Shown in pieces: positions 26,334 through 35,084 of a stretch of 64,000 bases of DNA. This stretch comes from Magnetovibrio blakemorei (GTDB lineage: Bacteria; Pseudomonadota; Alphaproteobacteria; Rhodospirillales; Magnetovibrionaceae), in contig NZ_MCGG01000021.1 in the NCBI RefSeq assembly GCF_001746755.1, positions 62,001-126,000 of the forward strand, given 5' to 3'. Position numbers and translations under genes: made by a program. The notes below the pieces were generated by a model. The model saw nothing but the letters and a program-made list of their open reading frames with translations. It ran no database searches and was not told where the DNA came from. How positions within the stretch are numbered: the first letter of the stretch is position 1; every line of letters begins with the position of its first letter.

Positions 26334-26921
26334 TCAGTTAAACCAGCCGTCGAATAACCCTTCCAAAGGCGCCTTGGATTTGGTTTCGATAATGGGCGTC
26401 TCGCCGGCGTTGACGGGCTTGCCCAGCGCTTGATTTTCTTGCAGGCGCTGCAATTCTTTTTGTGGTGAAACGACGACGCCGGGATTGGGATCAAACATCA
26501 GAGCTTCCATAAAGTTCTGATCTTCTTCGGCAAACGCTGAGGTTTCGCGGTTGACCGTCTGGCGAATGCCGGGTTCAGCGTTCTGCACACCCGCCTGCAT
26601 CAATAAAGCCGACGTGCCAGGGGTAGCGGCTTGAACGGGTTGGAGCTGAATATCGCGACCGCTCAGCATCACGCGCTTGGCAACCACTTGCGGGTCGTCC
26701 GTTTTGCGGGCTGCGGCCTCGGCTTCCGATGGCGGACGTAAGCCATAATCGGGGGGCATGGTCAGCGGTGCACGGGTGTATACGGAAAACTCATCCGGAG
26801 CAGCTTTGGTCTGGGTCAATGCCTGGCGGGCACCATCACACCCGGTCAAAGCAACCGCGACCACCATCACCGCAATGGCCATCACCGCACTGGAAGGAGA
26901 AGTTTTAGTCATGTGTTTCAT
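26334..26921 (-). CDS. DUF3035 lipoprotein, BamF-like
   Basis: 195 aa. The N-terminus is a lipoprotein signal with lipobox ALTG/C (Cys 28). The mature part begins DGARQALTQTKAAPDEFSVYTRAPLTMPPDYGLRPP, the DUF3035 signature. In Caulobacter the DUF3035 protein BamF belongs to the beta-barrel assembly machine, and assignment to that role rests on this family link. The start is uncertain: ATGs at 26951, 26936, 26921 and 26912 are in frame; AAGGA lies four bases before 26921. All choices overlap the 3' end of lspA, by 8 to 47 bases. The rest is low complexity with a conserved PNPGVVVSPQKELQRL. Confidence 0.82.
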   Translation of the reverse strand: MKHMTKTSPSSAVMAIAVMVVAVALTGCDGARQALTQTKAAPDEFSVYTRAPLTMPPDYGLRPPSEAEAAARKTDDPQVVAKRVMLSGRDIQLQPVQAATPGTSALLMQAGVQNAEPGIRQTVNRETSAFAEEDQNFMEALMFDPNPGVVVSPQKELQRLQENQALGKPVNAGETPIIETKSKAPLEGLFDGWFN

Positions 26922-27468
26922 CTGTTCCTTGCGCATTTTTACGATGTTCATCCGAGACATCCTTTGAAGACGAATTGTCCGCCCCAGCAAACAAAGATTC
27001 CCACATCAACGCCCCGGCACCGATAACGATTGCGCTGTCGGCGACATTGAATGCCGGCCAATGATACCCCAAAACATGTACGTCGAGGAAGTCCGTCACC
27101 GCACCAAAGCGAAAACGGTCAATCACATTGCCGATGGCACCCCCTATGATAAGCCCTAAACTCGCTGCAGACCAGCGGGTTTCGACGCGCATCATCCACA
27201 CCGACAGCCCCAAGGCGATCAACAAGGTCAATCCGATGAGAATGCGCGGACCGTAAACCCCGGCATCGCCGAACATGCCAAAACTGATGCCTTCGTTCCA
27301 CGCCAACACCAAGTTGAAAAAGGGGGTGAGTTCGAAGTACGACGTCCCGGCGTCCGAAAACAACCCCAACACCCACCACTTTGAAACCTGATCGGCGATC
27401 AAAATCAGCACCGCAAGGCCCCACCCCTGAGCACTTCCGTTTCCTTTTGGCGTTTTGGCACCGCTCAT
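26905..27468 (-). CDS. lspA: Lipoprotein signal peptidase (signal peptidase II)
   Basis: 187 aa with four membrane helices. The two catalytic aspartates are in GGAIGNVIDRFRFGAVTDFLDVH and NVADSAIVIGAGAL. LspA cleaves the prolipoprotein signal just before the lipidated Cys; the adjacent bamF product is one likely substrate. The C-terminus has a 25-residue polar extension (GADNSSSKDVSDEH). The start overlaps the ileS stop (ATGA), the common ileS-lspA coupling. Confidence 0.95.
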   Translation of the reverse strand: MSGAKTPKGNGSAQGWGLAVLILIADQVSKWWVLGLFSDAGTSYFELTPFFNLVLAWNEGISFGMFGDAGVYGPRILIGLTLLIALGLSVWMMRVETRWSAASLGLIIGGAIGNVIDRFRFGAVTDFLDVHVLGYHWPAFNVADSAIVIGAGALMWESLFAGADNSSSKDVSDEHRKNAQGTDETHD

Positions 27469-30317
27469 TCAGCAGCCCCGCCAGAACCTTTGGTGGACTC
27501 GACGGCATCTGCACATCGTCCACACACGGTGGGGTGCTGGGGGTTTGAGCCCACATCTTCGGTGACTTTCCAGCATCGTTCGCACTTGTCGCCAACCGCG
27601 ACCGTCGGAACAACACCGACGCCGGGAACGTCGTCTATGGTAAAGGCTCCCGCAGGGGCCTCACCTTCGATGAGTTCTGCCATGGACGTGATCGCGATTT
27701 CAGCCAAATCGACGCTGTTCATCACCGCCACATAATCCGCCGTGGCATAAACCTTAGGCGCCGCCTGCAAACTTGAACCGATGCGTTTTTCCGCCCGCTC
27801 AATTTCCAACGCGCCCGTCACCACGCGGCGCAGTTCACGCACTTTGGACCACTTGGCGGCCAGTGCGTCGTCCAACCATTCAGCAGGGACATCGGGGAAC
27901 AAGCGCAGGTGCACGCTTTCGCCCTCGCCCGGATTGCGCGCCAACCACGCTTCTTCGGCGGTGAAGCAGATAAACGGAGCCAACCATGCGGTGAGACAAT
28001 TGAACACTTCGTCCAACACCGTGCGACAGGCCCGGCGCAGGGTGGAATCGGTGCGTTCGCAATACAGCGTGTCTTTGCGCACGTCGAAATAGAACGCGCT
28101 CAGCTCGACGGTGCAGAAGTTGTGCAGTTCGGTAAACAACGGGTGGAAATGGAAATCATCGCACGCCTTGCGCACTTTACCGTCCAATTCCCGCAAACGA
28201 TGCAAGACCCACCGTTCCAATTCCGGCATTTGAGCAAAAGGCAAACGTTCGCTTTCTTGAAAACCGTCCAAGTTGCCCAGCAGATAGCGGAGTGTGTTGC
28301 GCAGACGACGATACACGTCGGCGTTTTGCTTCAAAATGTCATCGCCGAACGGCAGGTCGTTGGTGTAGTCCGAGCTCACCACCCACAAACGCAAGATGTC
28401 CACGCCGTATTGGTCTTCAACGTCTTTAGGCGTGATGGTGTTGCCCACCGATTTCGACATTTTATCGCCGCGCTGGTCCAAGATGAAGCCATGGGTCAAC
28501 ACCGCGTCATAAGGCGCACGGCCCCGGGTGCCGCAGCTTTCCAACAGCGACGAATGGAACCAGCCGCGATGCTGGTCAGAGCCTTCAAGGTACAAATCCG
28601 CGGGCCACTTCAAGTTGGGGCGTTGTTCCAAAACGAAGCTGTGGGTACAGCCGGAATCAAACCACACGTCCAAAATGTCGGTGACTTGGTCAAAATCTTC
28701 GGCTTTGTGATCGGCACCTAAGAAATATTGGGCATCGTGGGTGTACCAGGCATCGGCACCTTCTTCTTTGAAGGCTGCAATGATGCGGTCCAGCACCGCC
28801 TGATCGCGCAACGGCTCGCCGGTATTTTTGTTCACAAACACGGCAATCGGCACGCCCCAGGCGCGCTGGCGCGAAACGCACCAGTCGGGCCGTTCGGCAA
28901 TCATCGAACGCAGACGGTTCTTGCCGATGGAAGGCACAAAGCGGGTGTCTTCGATGGCCTTCAGGGCGGTGTCGCGCAGGTCGTTCTTTTCCATGGAAAT
29001 GAACCACTGGGGCGTGTTGCGGAAAATCACCGGAGCCTTGGAGCGCCACGAATGGGGATAGCTGTGCTCGATGCGCCCGGTGGACAACAGCATGCCCAAT
29101 TCGGCCAGCTTGTCCGCCACCGCCTTGTTGGCGGGAAAACGGGTTTTTTTCTTTTTGTCGTCGAAAATGAGAACCGGCAGGCCTTCGAACATGGGCACTT
29201 GGGCAGTGTAGGTGCCGTCGCCGTTGACGGTATCGGGCACAGGCACGCCGTGCTCCATGCCCAGCACCCAGTCATCTGCGCCATGCCCCGGCGCGATGTG
29301 CACGATCCCGGTACCGGTGTCCAGCGTCACAAAATCGCCTTTCAGCGCGCGCACGTCGAATTCATAACCAAAGCCTGCGAAGGGGTGTTTACACACCACG
29401 CCATCCAAGCCCTTGTGGCTGGCCAGTTTGGTCCACTCGACAATACCGGCATCCGTCACAAATTGTTCGGCCAAGCCTTCGGCGACGATGAGTCTTTCCC
29501 CCACGCGGGCCATGCTGTCATCAGATACGGCTTTCACTTCAAAAACGCCGTAATCAAAAGCGCCATAGGCCACAGCGCGGTTGCCGGGGATGGTCCACGG
29601 CGTCGTGGTCCAAATCACCACACAAGCGCCCTGCATTTCAGCAATAGGAGCTTCGGTAACGGGAAAGCGCACATGGATGGTCTGCGAAGAATGGTCGTGG
29701 TATTCGACTTCGGCTTCGGCCAAGGCAGTTTTTTCCACCACCGACCACATCACCGGCTTGGCGCCTTTGTACAGCGAGCCGTTCATCAAGAACTTGCCCA
29801 GCTCGGCGGCGATCAGGGCCTCGGCTTCAAAATTCATGGTGGCGTAGGGGTGGTCCCAATCGCCCACGAGCCCCAGACGCTGAAACTCTTCACGCTGCAC
29901 GTCCAACCAATGGGTGGCGAATTCACGGCATTCCTTGCGAAATTCGACCACCGGGATTTGATCTTTGTCCTTGCCCGCAGCACGGTACTTTTCTTCGATT
30001 TTCCATTCGATGGGCAGACCGTGGCAGTCCCAGCCGGGGACGTAATTGGAATCCTTGCCCATCATTTGCTGGGAGCGAACGATCACGTCCTTCAAGATTT
30101 TGTTCAGCGCATGTCCGATGTGCAGATGCCCGTTTGCATAGGGGGGGCCATCGTGCAGCACGAACTTTTCACGACCTTCGCCCGCTTTGCGGCTCAGCGC
30201 ATAAAGATCCATGGCTTTCCACCTGGCCAGGGTTTCCGGTTCGCGCTGGGGAAGGCCCGCGCGCATGGGGAAATCGGTCTGGGGCAGGAACACTGTGTTT
30301 TTGTAGTCCGTGGTCAT
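27465..30317 (-). CDS. ileS: Isoleucyl-tRNA synthetase
   Basis: 950 aa, full length. Class I signatures are PPYANGHLHIGHALNKILKD near residue 60 (HIGH) and RGDKMSKSVGNTI near residue 625 (KMSKS). The editing domain between them has VVIWTTTPWTIPGNRAVAYG. The C-terminus holds the zinc finger CERCWKVTEDVG and CGRCADAV seen in the bacterial IleS1 type. This is the essential charging enzyme and not the mupirocin-resistant IleS2 type, which lacks this ending. The 51-base gap to ribF shows no T-box structure. The upstream binding site is weak. Confidence 0.98.
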   Translation of the reverse strand: MTTDYKNTVFLPQTDFPMRAGLPQREPETLARWKAMDLYALSRKAGEGREKFVLHDGPPYANGHLHIGHALNKILKDVIVRSQQMMGKDSNYVPGWDCHGLPIEWKIEEKYRAAGKDKDQIPVVEFRKECREFATHWLDVQREEFQRLGLVGDWDHPYATMNFEAEALIAAELGKFLMNGSLYKGAKPVMWSVVEKTALAEAEVEYHDHSSQTIHVRFPVTEAPIAEMQGACVVIWTTTPWTIPGNRAVAYGAFDYGVFEVKAVSDDSMARVGERLIVAEGLAEQFVTDAGIVEWTKLASHKGLDGVVCKHPFAGFGYEFDVRALKGDFVTLDTGTGIVHIAPGHGADDWVLGMEHGVPVPDTVNGDGTYTAQVPMFEGLPVLIFDDKKKKTRFPANKAVADKLAELGMLLSTGRIEHSYPHSWRSKAPVIFRNTPQWFISMEKNDLRDTALKAIEDTRFVPSIGKNRLRSMIAERPDWCVSRQRAWGVPIAVFVNKNTGEPLRDQAVLDRIIAAFKEEGADAWYTHDAQYFLGADHKAEDFDQVTDILDVWFDSGCTHSFVLEQRPNLKWPADLYLEGSDQHRGWFHSSLLESCGTRGRAPYDAVLTHGFILDQRGDKMSKSVGNTITPKDVEDQYGVDILRLWVVSSDYTNDLPFGDDILKQNADVYRRLRNTLRYLLGNLDGFQESERLPFAQMPELERWVLHRLRELDGKVRKACDDFHFHPLFTELHNFCTVELSAFYFDVRKDTLYCERTDSTLRRACRTVLDEVFNCLTAWLAPFICFTAEEAWLARNPGEGESVHLRLFPDVPAEWLDDALAAKWSKVRELRRVVTGALEIERAEKRIGSSLQAAPKVYATADYVAVMNSVDLAEIAITSMAELIEGEAPAGAFTIDDVPGVGVVPTVAVGDKCERCWKVTEDVGSNPQHPTVCGRCADAVESTKGSGGAAE

Positions 30318-30368
30318 AAGTTTCAGCTTTGAGTCTGGAGTCTGTTTAGGGGCAAACGAAGGGCCTTT

Positions 30369-31316
30369 TTAGCCTTCTTTTGCGAGGATTTCTCTAGCTT
30401 TCTCACAATCGAGGACAATTTGCGCTTTCAGCGCATCCAAGCCGTCGAATTTCTGCTCTGGGCGCAGACGTTCCAGCAGCTGGACACGCAGGTGTTTTCC
30501 GTACAAATCGCCTTCAAAATCAAACAAATGGGCTTCCAAAATGACGTATTCGCCCTTGTCGAAAGTGGGGCGTTTGCCAACATTGCACACGCCGTTGATC
30601 CACGTCACCTCACCATCTTCGACCACGCCCGCGCGGATCGCATAGACCCCCAATGCGGGGCGCAAAAAGTCGCCCAACAGCACATTGGCGGTGGGAAAGC
30701 CCAGTTGACGCCCTCGAGCGTCGCCATGCTCAACGCGGCCTTCAACTTCAAAGGGACGCTCCAGCACGTGCGCAGCCCCGTGGGCATCGCCCGCTTTGAG
30801 GTAATCCCGCACCCGGGTGGACGAATACACAATGCCCTGCTCGTCGGCAACTTTGGGCACGGCGGTAAAGCCAAAGCCATTGGCCCGGCCCATATGCAAC
30901 AAGGTGTCGCAGTCGCCTTGACGCTTTTGCCCAAATTGAAAATCGTAGCCCGCCACCACGTGGCTGGCCCCTAAGCCCTTCACCAGAACCTCTTCAACAA
31001 ATTGGGCGGCTGTCAGGCCGGCAAACGCAAAGTCAAAATGTTGGATCAAAAGTTCATCCACGCCCAACTGTTCGATCATTTGGGCCTTGGTGCGCATGGT
31101 GGTGAGACGAAATGGTTCTCCGTCCGGCTTAAACAAAGCGTCGGGATGGGGTTCGAACGTCATCACCGCCCACGGTTTGTTCAGGGCGCGCGCAATGAAG
31201 CCCGCCTCGTTGATGACAACTTGGTGGCCTTTGTGAATGCCATCAAAGTTGCCAATCGCGACAACGGATCCGCGGGCGTCCTCGGGCAGGTCGGTGTAGT
31301 GGCGAAAGATGCGCAT
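30369..31316 (-). CDS. ribF: Bifunctional riboflavin kinase / FAD synthetase
   Basis: 315 aa. The N-terminal adenylyltransferase half has VVAIGNFDGIHKGHQVVI and the STRVRDYLKAGD motif; the C-terminal kinase half has GRQLGFPTANV and the EAHLFDFEGDLYGK motif. The enzyme makes FMN and then FAD. The ATG at 31316 gives the usual N-terminus (MRIFRHYTDLPEDARG); a GTG seven codons earlier is less likely. It lies upstream of ileS on the same strand, a frequent bacterial order ribF-ileS-lspA. Confidence 0.95.
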   Translation of the reverse strand: MRIFRHYTDLPEDARGSVVAIGNFDGIHKGHQVVINEAGFIARALNKPWAVMTFEPHPDALFKPDGEPFRLTTMRTKAQMIEQLGVDELLIQHFDFAFAGLTAAQFVEEVLVKGLGASHVVAGYDFQFGQKRQGDCDTLLHMGRANGFGFTAVPKVADEQGIVYSSTRVRDYLKAGDAHGAAHVLERPFEVEGRVEHGDARGRQLGFPTANVLLGDFLRPALGVYAIRAGVVEDGEVTWINGVCNVGKRPTFDKGEYVILEAHLFDFEGDLYGKHLRVQLLERLRPEQKFDGLDALKAQIVLDCEKAREILAKEG

Positions 31317-31416
31317 GGTGGCGAAAAGTGCCGTCACGCCCGCCTGGGGTCAAGGGAAATCACACACAAAATGCGGATTACCAAATCTCAAGCAGACGAA
31401 GACGGCACAAAACGGC

Positions 31417-31878
31417 TCAGCGCTTGGGCGGCATCAAGGTGGCTTCGCCTTCCAGAACCACCTTGCCATTGACCAAACAACGGGTCGCAAACTGTACAAA
31501 TCCCCGTTTTTCGATCAATTCCATCACCTCAGCTTCGGTGGTGACGACATCGCCGACGCGCACAGGCGCGCGAAATTTGAGGCTTTGATTGATGTATATG
31601 GAACCCGGTCCCGGCAAAATCGTGCCCACGACCGTGGAAATATAGCTGGCCGACAGCAAACCGTGCGCGATGCAACCGCCAAACGGCGTGTGCTCGGCAG
31701 CAAAGGCTTCGTCTAAGTGCACGGGGTTGTGATCGCCCGATACCTCTGCAAAAGCTTTGATGTCAGCGTCGGTGACTTCGCGGACGTACTGGGCGACTTG
31801 GCCAACCTTCAATTCGTCAAAATAATAAGCATTGCCTGGTGCCGATCCGGCTGCCTGGGTGATTGCGTCACCGCTCAT
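31417..31878 (-). CDS. MaoC-like (R)-specific enoyl-CoA hydratase
   Basis: 153 aa, single hot-dog domain. The hydratase-2 motif is seen as FAEVSGDHNPVHLDEAFAA, containing the catalytic Asp and His, followed by CIAHGLLSASYISTVVG. Proteins of this size (PhaJ type) hydrate trans-2-enoyl-CoA to (R)-3-hydroxyacyl-CoA, often feeding polyhydroxyalkanoate synthesis. No pha gene is nearby. The start at 31878 has GGGAG eight bases upstream; extensions to 31893 or 31992 are less well supported. Confidence 0.87.
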   Translation of the reverse strand: MSGDAITQAAGSAPGNAYYFDELKVGQVAQYVREVTDADIKAFAEVSGDHNPVHLDEAFAAEHTPFGGCIAHGLLSASYISTVVGTILPGPGSIYINQSLKFRAPVRVGDVVTTEAEVMELIEKRGFVQFATRCLVNGKVVLEGEATLMPPKR

Positions 31879-32043
31879 GTCCTGCGCTCCCATATAATTT
31901 TTTTTGTTGATCCGATCAGAGGCATACCCAGCCCCTATGCTGCATTGCAACATTACGACCTTATCGCCTTGAGGGATGTACAGCAAGTTCACAAATCACC
32001 GATTTCGCGGTTTTAACGCCCCAACCGCAGCGCTTCACAAACT

Positions 32044-32457
32044 TCAGGGGGCGGGTCGCCGCACTTTGAGGCGCGGTTGCGTCGCTAAAACACGCCGTTT
32101 TGGCATTTGGGGTGGCTTTGCAGGCTGCTTTTTGGCCTTCCCCTGAGGACCATTTGGGTCCGCTTCAAACACATCATCTTCAAATAAATTTGAGCGCAAG
32201 CCCCGCGTTTCGGCACGCCGCTCAATCAAGTCCAACGTACGTTGAACGGTCGGATGGCGACTGGGCACGCGGGCTGATTTCAGCATGTGTTCGTGCACAA
32301 TCACGCCGAGGATGTCGCGCACGTCATTTGCGTCTTTGCACCGTTCCACCCAGCGCAAATACGCCGCAATGGTCCACGGATGGGCGGGCAAGGCCTTCAA
32401 TTTACGGCCCTCACACCAGCGTTTAAAATCCGCCCAGGTTTTTGTCCGTGTCGCCAT
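32044..32457 (-). CDS. Small protein with integrase N-terminal (SAM-like) domain
   Basis: 137 aa. The first 80 residues, TWADFKRWCEGRKLKALPAH then TIAAYLRWVERCKD and later HPTVQRTLDLIERR, resemble the N-terminal core-binding domain of tyrosine recombinases. The catalytic domain with its RHRY residues is missing, so it cannot recombine DNA. The last 50 residues are Pro/Lys/Arg-rich (PQGKAKKQPAKPPQMPKRR) and probably disordered and nucleic-acid binding. It lies 31 bases behind the TauE/SafE-like gene on the same strand. It may be a domesticated integrase fragment or a regulator; the assignment rests on pattern only. Confidence 0.6.
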   Translation of the reverse strand: MATRTKTWADFKRWCEGRKLKALPAHPWTIAAYLRWVERCKDANDVRDILGVIVHEHMLKSARVPSRHPTVQRTLDLIERRAETRGLRSNLFEDDVFEADPNGPQGKAKKQPAKPPQMPKRRVLATQPRLKVRRPAP

Positions 32458-32488
32458 TAACGCTCCAGTGGAGGCTCCGTTTGTCGCC

Positions 32489-33271
32489 TCACAGCAACTG
32501 TGTCGCCAGATAAAGCAAAAAACCGCCGTTGATCAACAAAAGCACAGGTGCCGCCTGACGCGCGATGTCCGGCCAGCGGCCCAACAACGCCCCACCGGCC
32601 AAACCCAGCCCCAACAAGGCCGGTACCGTACCCAACCAAAACGCCAGCATGGCGAACACCCCGGTCAGCCAGTTCCCGCTGGCTGCCGAAGCCGCCAACG
32701 CGCCATAAACCAACCCACACGGAATAAACCCCAATGCACAGCCCAGCGCGTAGCCGCGCAGGCCTACAGGATGGGCAAACAAGGGCTTGATGGTTTTGCC
32801 CCAGGCCCTGGCCAAAGCACTCTGAGTCTCACTTGCGTCTTGCGATGCCCCGAATCCGGGCATTTTGACCCCTAAACCGCGAAAGGCATAACCGAGAAAA
32901 AACAACGCCGCAAAGAACAACAGTGCGGCCGCGATCCAATGGAGTCCCGGAATTTGCGTCAATTGCTGAGACGCCAGCGCCGCGACACCTCCCAGCACCA
33001 TATACGTCGTGCCACGCCCCAAATGATAGGGCACCAATGCCCCCCCCGTTACACGTTTGAGCTCACTCATATTCGAGAGGGACACGGTTTCCAGGCGCGC
33101 TTGGACTTGAGAAATGACAAAAGGCCCGCACATGCCCAGGCAGTGCGTCGCCCCACCGGCGAATCCGGCCATAAAAAGGGCAAATAACAATCCCTGTGAG
33201 CCGTCGATGGCCGCACTACAATGCGCGACCCCCGCAACCAAAAGACTATCCAAATAAGCACCTTGATCCAT
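32489..33271 (-). CDS. TauE/SafE-like (UreH-type) membrane protein, possible metal or cytochrome-assembly factor
   Basis: 260 aa with six or seven membrane helices. The first helix contains GGATHCLGMCGPFVIS; this HCxGMCGP motif marks a branch of the sulfite-exporter superfamily that is often found beside cbb3 oxidase or copper genes and is thought to help metal handling, rather than sulfite export proper. A second copy of the fold follows (GYALGCALGFIPCGLVYGAL). It is divergent from ccoN across 313 bases. True sulfite export remains possible given the sulfur genes in the window. Confidence 0.75.
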   Translation of the reverse strand: MDQGAYLDSLLVAGVAHCSAAIDGSQGLLFALFMAGFAGGATHCLGMCGPFVISQVQARLETVSLSNMSELKRVTGGALVPYHLGRGTTYMVLGGVAALASQQLTQIPGLHWIAAALLFFAALFFLGYAFRGLGVKMPGFGASQDASETQSALARAWGKTIKPLFAHPVGLRGYALGCALGFIPCGLVYGALAASAASGNWLTGVFAMLAFWLGTVPALLGLGLAGGALLGRWPDIARQAAPVLLLINGGFLLYLATQLL

Positions 33272-33303
33272 AAGCCTAGATACCTCGTTGTTCTATATGT
33301 GTT

Positions 33304-33317
33304 TTTATTACGATCAA
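33304..33317. promoter_or_regulatory. Candidate FNR/FixK box
   Basis: TTTAT-TACG-ATCAA matches the consensus TTGAT-N4-ATCAA at nine of ten positions. It lies 33 bases from the SafE-like start codon and about 270 bases from ccoN. Oxygen control by FNR or FixK is usual for cbb3 operons; the distance to ccoN is large, so control of the divergent gene is equally possible. Confidence 0.4.
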
Positions 33318-33420
33318 AAATTATTCTAAAGAATTCAGTGCGTTATACGCCCAACATTTTGGACCGGGAAGGCTCACTTTATCCACCTCCAAAGTTAGAC
33401 TGGACTAATTTAACGTTGCA

Positions 33421-33443
33421 TTAAACACAATATAAGTGTTTAA
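33421..33443. promoter_or_regulatory. Perfect 8-base inverted repeat upstream of ccoN
   Basis: TTAAACAC and GTGTTTAA flank a seven-base AT-only centre (AATATAA). The element sits about 140 bases before ccoN. Its symmetry and dimensions fit an operator for a dimeric regulator; it does not match the FNR consensus, and the responsible protein is unknown. Confidence 0.4.
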
Positions 33444-33584
33444 ATCTCCGCGTTCGGGGACCCCCGTTTTGGTCCCCTTGGCTTTAGGGAGCCCGTTTCA
33501 CCCCTGAGTCGGTGGGCATTTTACTCTTAATACCAGTACGATAGCTCATCTCTCGGTTTACGAAAACAAGGTTGGGAGCCAGAG

Positions 33585-35069
33585 ATGTCTTCAGCATCCC
33601 TCGCAAATACGGCGAGTTCCGGTACGCCTGAATATTACGATGATCTAATCAAGAAATTCGTAATTGCATCAGCGTTTTGGGGCTTAGCTGGTTTCCTGGC
33701 AGGCGATTTGATCGCTTGGCAGCTTGCCTTCCCGGTTCTTAATATGGACCTGGAATGGACCACATTCGGACGTTTGCGTCCGCTTCATACGTCGGCGGTG
33801 ATCTTCGCCTTCGGCGGTAATATCCTACTCGGTTCGTCTTTCTATGTCGTGCAGCGGACTTGCCGCGCGTCGTTGTTTGGCGGCAATGGTCTCGGCAGCT
33901 TCATTTTTTGGGGCTACCAGCTGTTCATCGTCCTGGCAGCGACCGGTTATCTCTTGGGTATCACCCAGGGTAAAGAATATGCGGAACCGGAATGGTACGT
34001 CGATTTGTGGATCACCGTTGTTTGGGTGGCCTACTTGATCGCGTTTGGCGGCACAATCGTCAGACGTAAAGAACCGCATATCTATGTTGCCAACTGGTTT
34101 TACTTGGCATTCATCATCACCATCGCCGTGCTGCACTTGGGCAACAACGCCTCGGTTCCCACGGTATTGTTTGGTGGCGAAATGACCAAAAGCTACATCG
34201 TCTGGGCTGGCGTACAAGACGCTATGACTCAGTGGTGGTACGGCCACAATGCCGTTGGCTTCTTCCTGACTGCTGGTTTCTTGGGCATGATGTACTACTT
34301 CGTGCCGAAGCAAGCTGAACGTCCGGTTTACTCATACCGTCTTTCGGTTATCCACTTTTGGGCGCTAACCTTCCTCTATATCTGGGCTGGTCCGCACCAT
34401 TTGCATTACACGGCTCTGCCCGATTGGGTGCAGACGTTGGGTATGACCTTCTCGGTCATGCTGTGGATGCCGTCTTGGGGTGGCATGATTAACGGCGTGA
34501 TGACCTTGTCTGGCGCGTGGCACAAGCTGCGTACAGATCCGGTCCTGCGCTTCATGGTCGCCTCTGTTGGCTTCTATGGTATGAGCACCTTCGAAGGTCC
34601 GTTGATGTCGATTAAGGCTGTGAACTCTCTCAGCCACTATACCGACTGGACCATCGGTCACGTGCATGCGGGTGCTTTGGGTTGGAATGCCCTGGTTTCC
34701 TTCGGCGTTCTGTACTTCTTGGTACCGAAACTGTGGAACCGGGAACGTTTGTACTCCTTGCGTCTGGTGAACACACACTTCTGGATCTCGACGATCGGGA
34801 TTGTGCTGTACATCTCTTCCATGTGGGTTTCCGGCATCATGCAGGGTCTCATGTGGCGCACGTACGATCAGCTTGGCTTCTTGCAGTATTCGTTCATCGA
34901 AACGGTTGAAGCTATGCACCCGTACTACATCATCCGCGCAACCGGCGGGCTCCTGTTCGTTTTGGGCGCCGTGTTGATGATCTACAACCTGTGGCGTACT
35001 GCCCGTGGTGATTTGCGAAATGAGGCCCCGATTGGTCTTGATTCACAAGCCGCTGCAGCAGCCGAATAA
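33585..35069 (+). CDS. ccoN: cbb3-type cytochrome c oxidase subunit I
   Basis: 494 aa, twelve membrane helices. CcoN binds the low-spin heme b and the heme b3-CuB centre that reduces oxygen. Histidine ligands are visible in [14 protein letters not shown] (early helix), [34 protein letters not shown] and [15 protein letters not shown]. The enzyme has high oxygen affinity, fitting microaerobic growth. GGGAG is six bases before the ATG. It heads the ccoNOQP operon, 15 bases before ccoO. Confidence 0.98.
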   Translation: MSSASLANTASSGTPEYYDDLIKKFVIASAFWGLAGFLAGDLIAWQLAFPVLNMDLEWTTFGRLRPLHTSAVIFAFGGNILLGSSFYVVQRTCRASLFGGNGLGSFIFWGYQLFIVLAATGYLLGITQGKEYAEPEWYVDLWITVVWVAYLIAFGGTIVRRKEPHIYVANWFYLAFIITIAVLHLGNNASVPTVLFGGEMTKSYIVWAGVQDAMTQWWYGHNAVGFFLTAGFLGMMYYFVPKQAERPVYSYRLSVIHFWALTFLYIWAGPHHLHYTALPDWVQTLGMTFSVMLWMPSWGGMINGVMTLSGAWHKLRTDPVLRFMVASVGFYGMSTFEGPLMSIKAVNSLSHYTDWTIGHVHAGALGWNALVSFGVLYFLVPKLWNRERLYSLRLVNTHFWISTIGIVLYISSMWVSGIMQGLMWRTYDQLGFLQYSFIETVEAMHPYYIIRATGGLLFVLGAVLMIYNLWRTARGDLRNEAPIGLDSQAAAAAE

Positions 35070-35084
35070 GGGAGGATAGATATC

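Larger units (their letters stand above)
33272..33584. other. Divergent intergenic region between the SafE-like gene and ccoN
   Basis: 313 AT-rich bases with no gene. From left to right it holds an FNR/FixK-like site (33304-33317), a perfect inverted repeat (33421-33443) and a short GC hairpin (GGGGACC/GGTCCCC, 33456-33477) that is not followed by a T run. The ccoN ribosome binding site is GGGAG, six bases before the ATG. Promoter elements for either gene could not be assigned with confidence. Confidence 0.7.

Noticed and set aside
28728-30332. Open frame of 534 codons on the plus strand
   Set aside because: It is fully antisense to ileS, has the composition of a reverse-complement shadow and no family motif.
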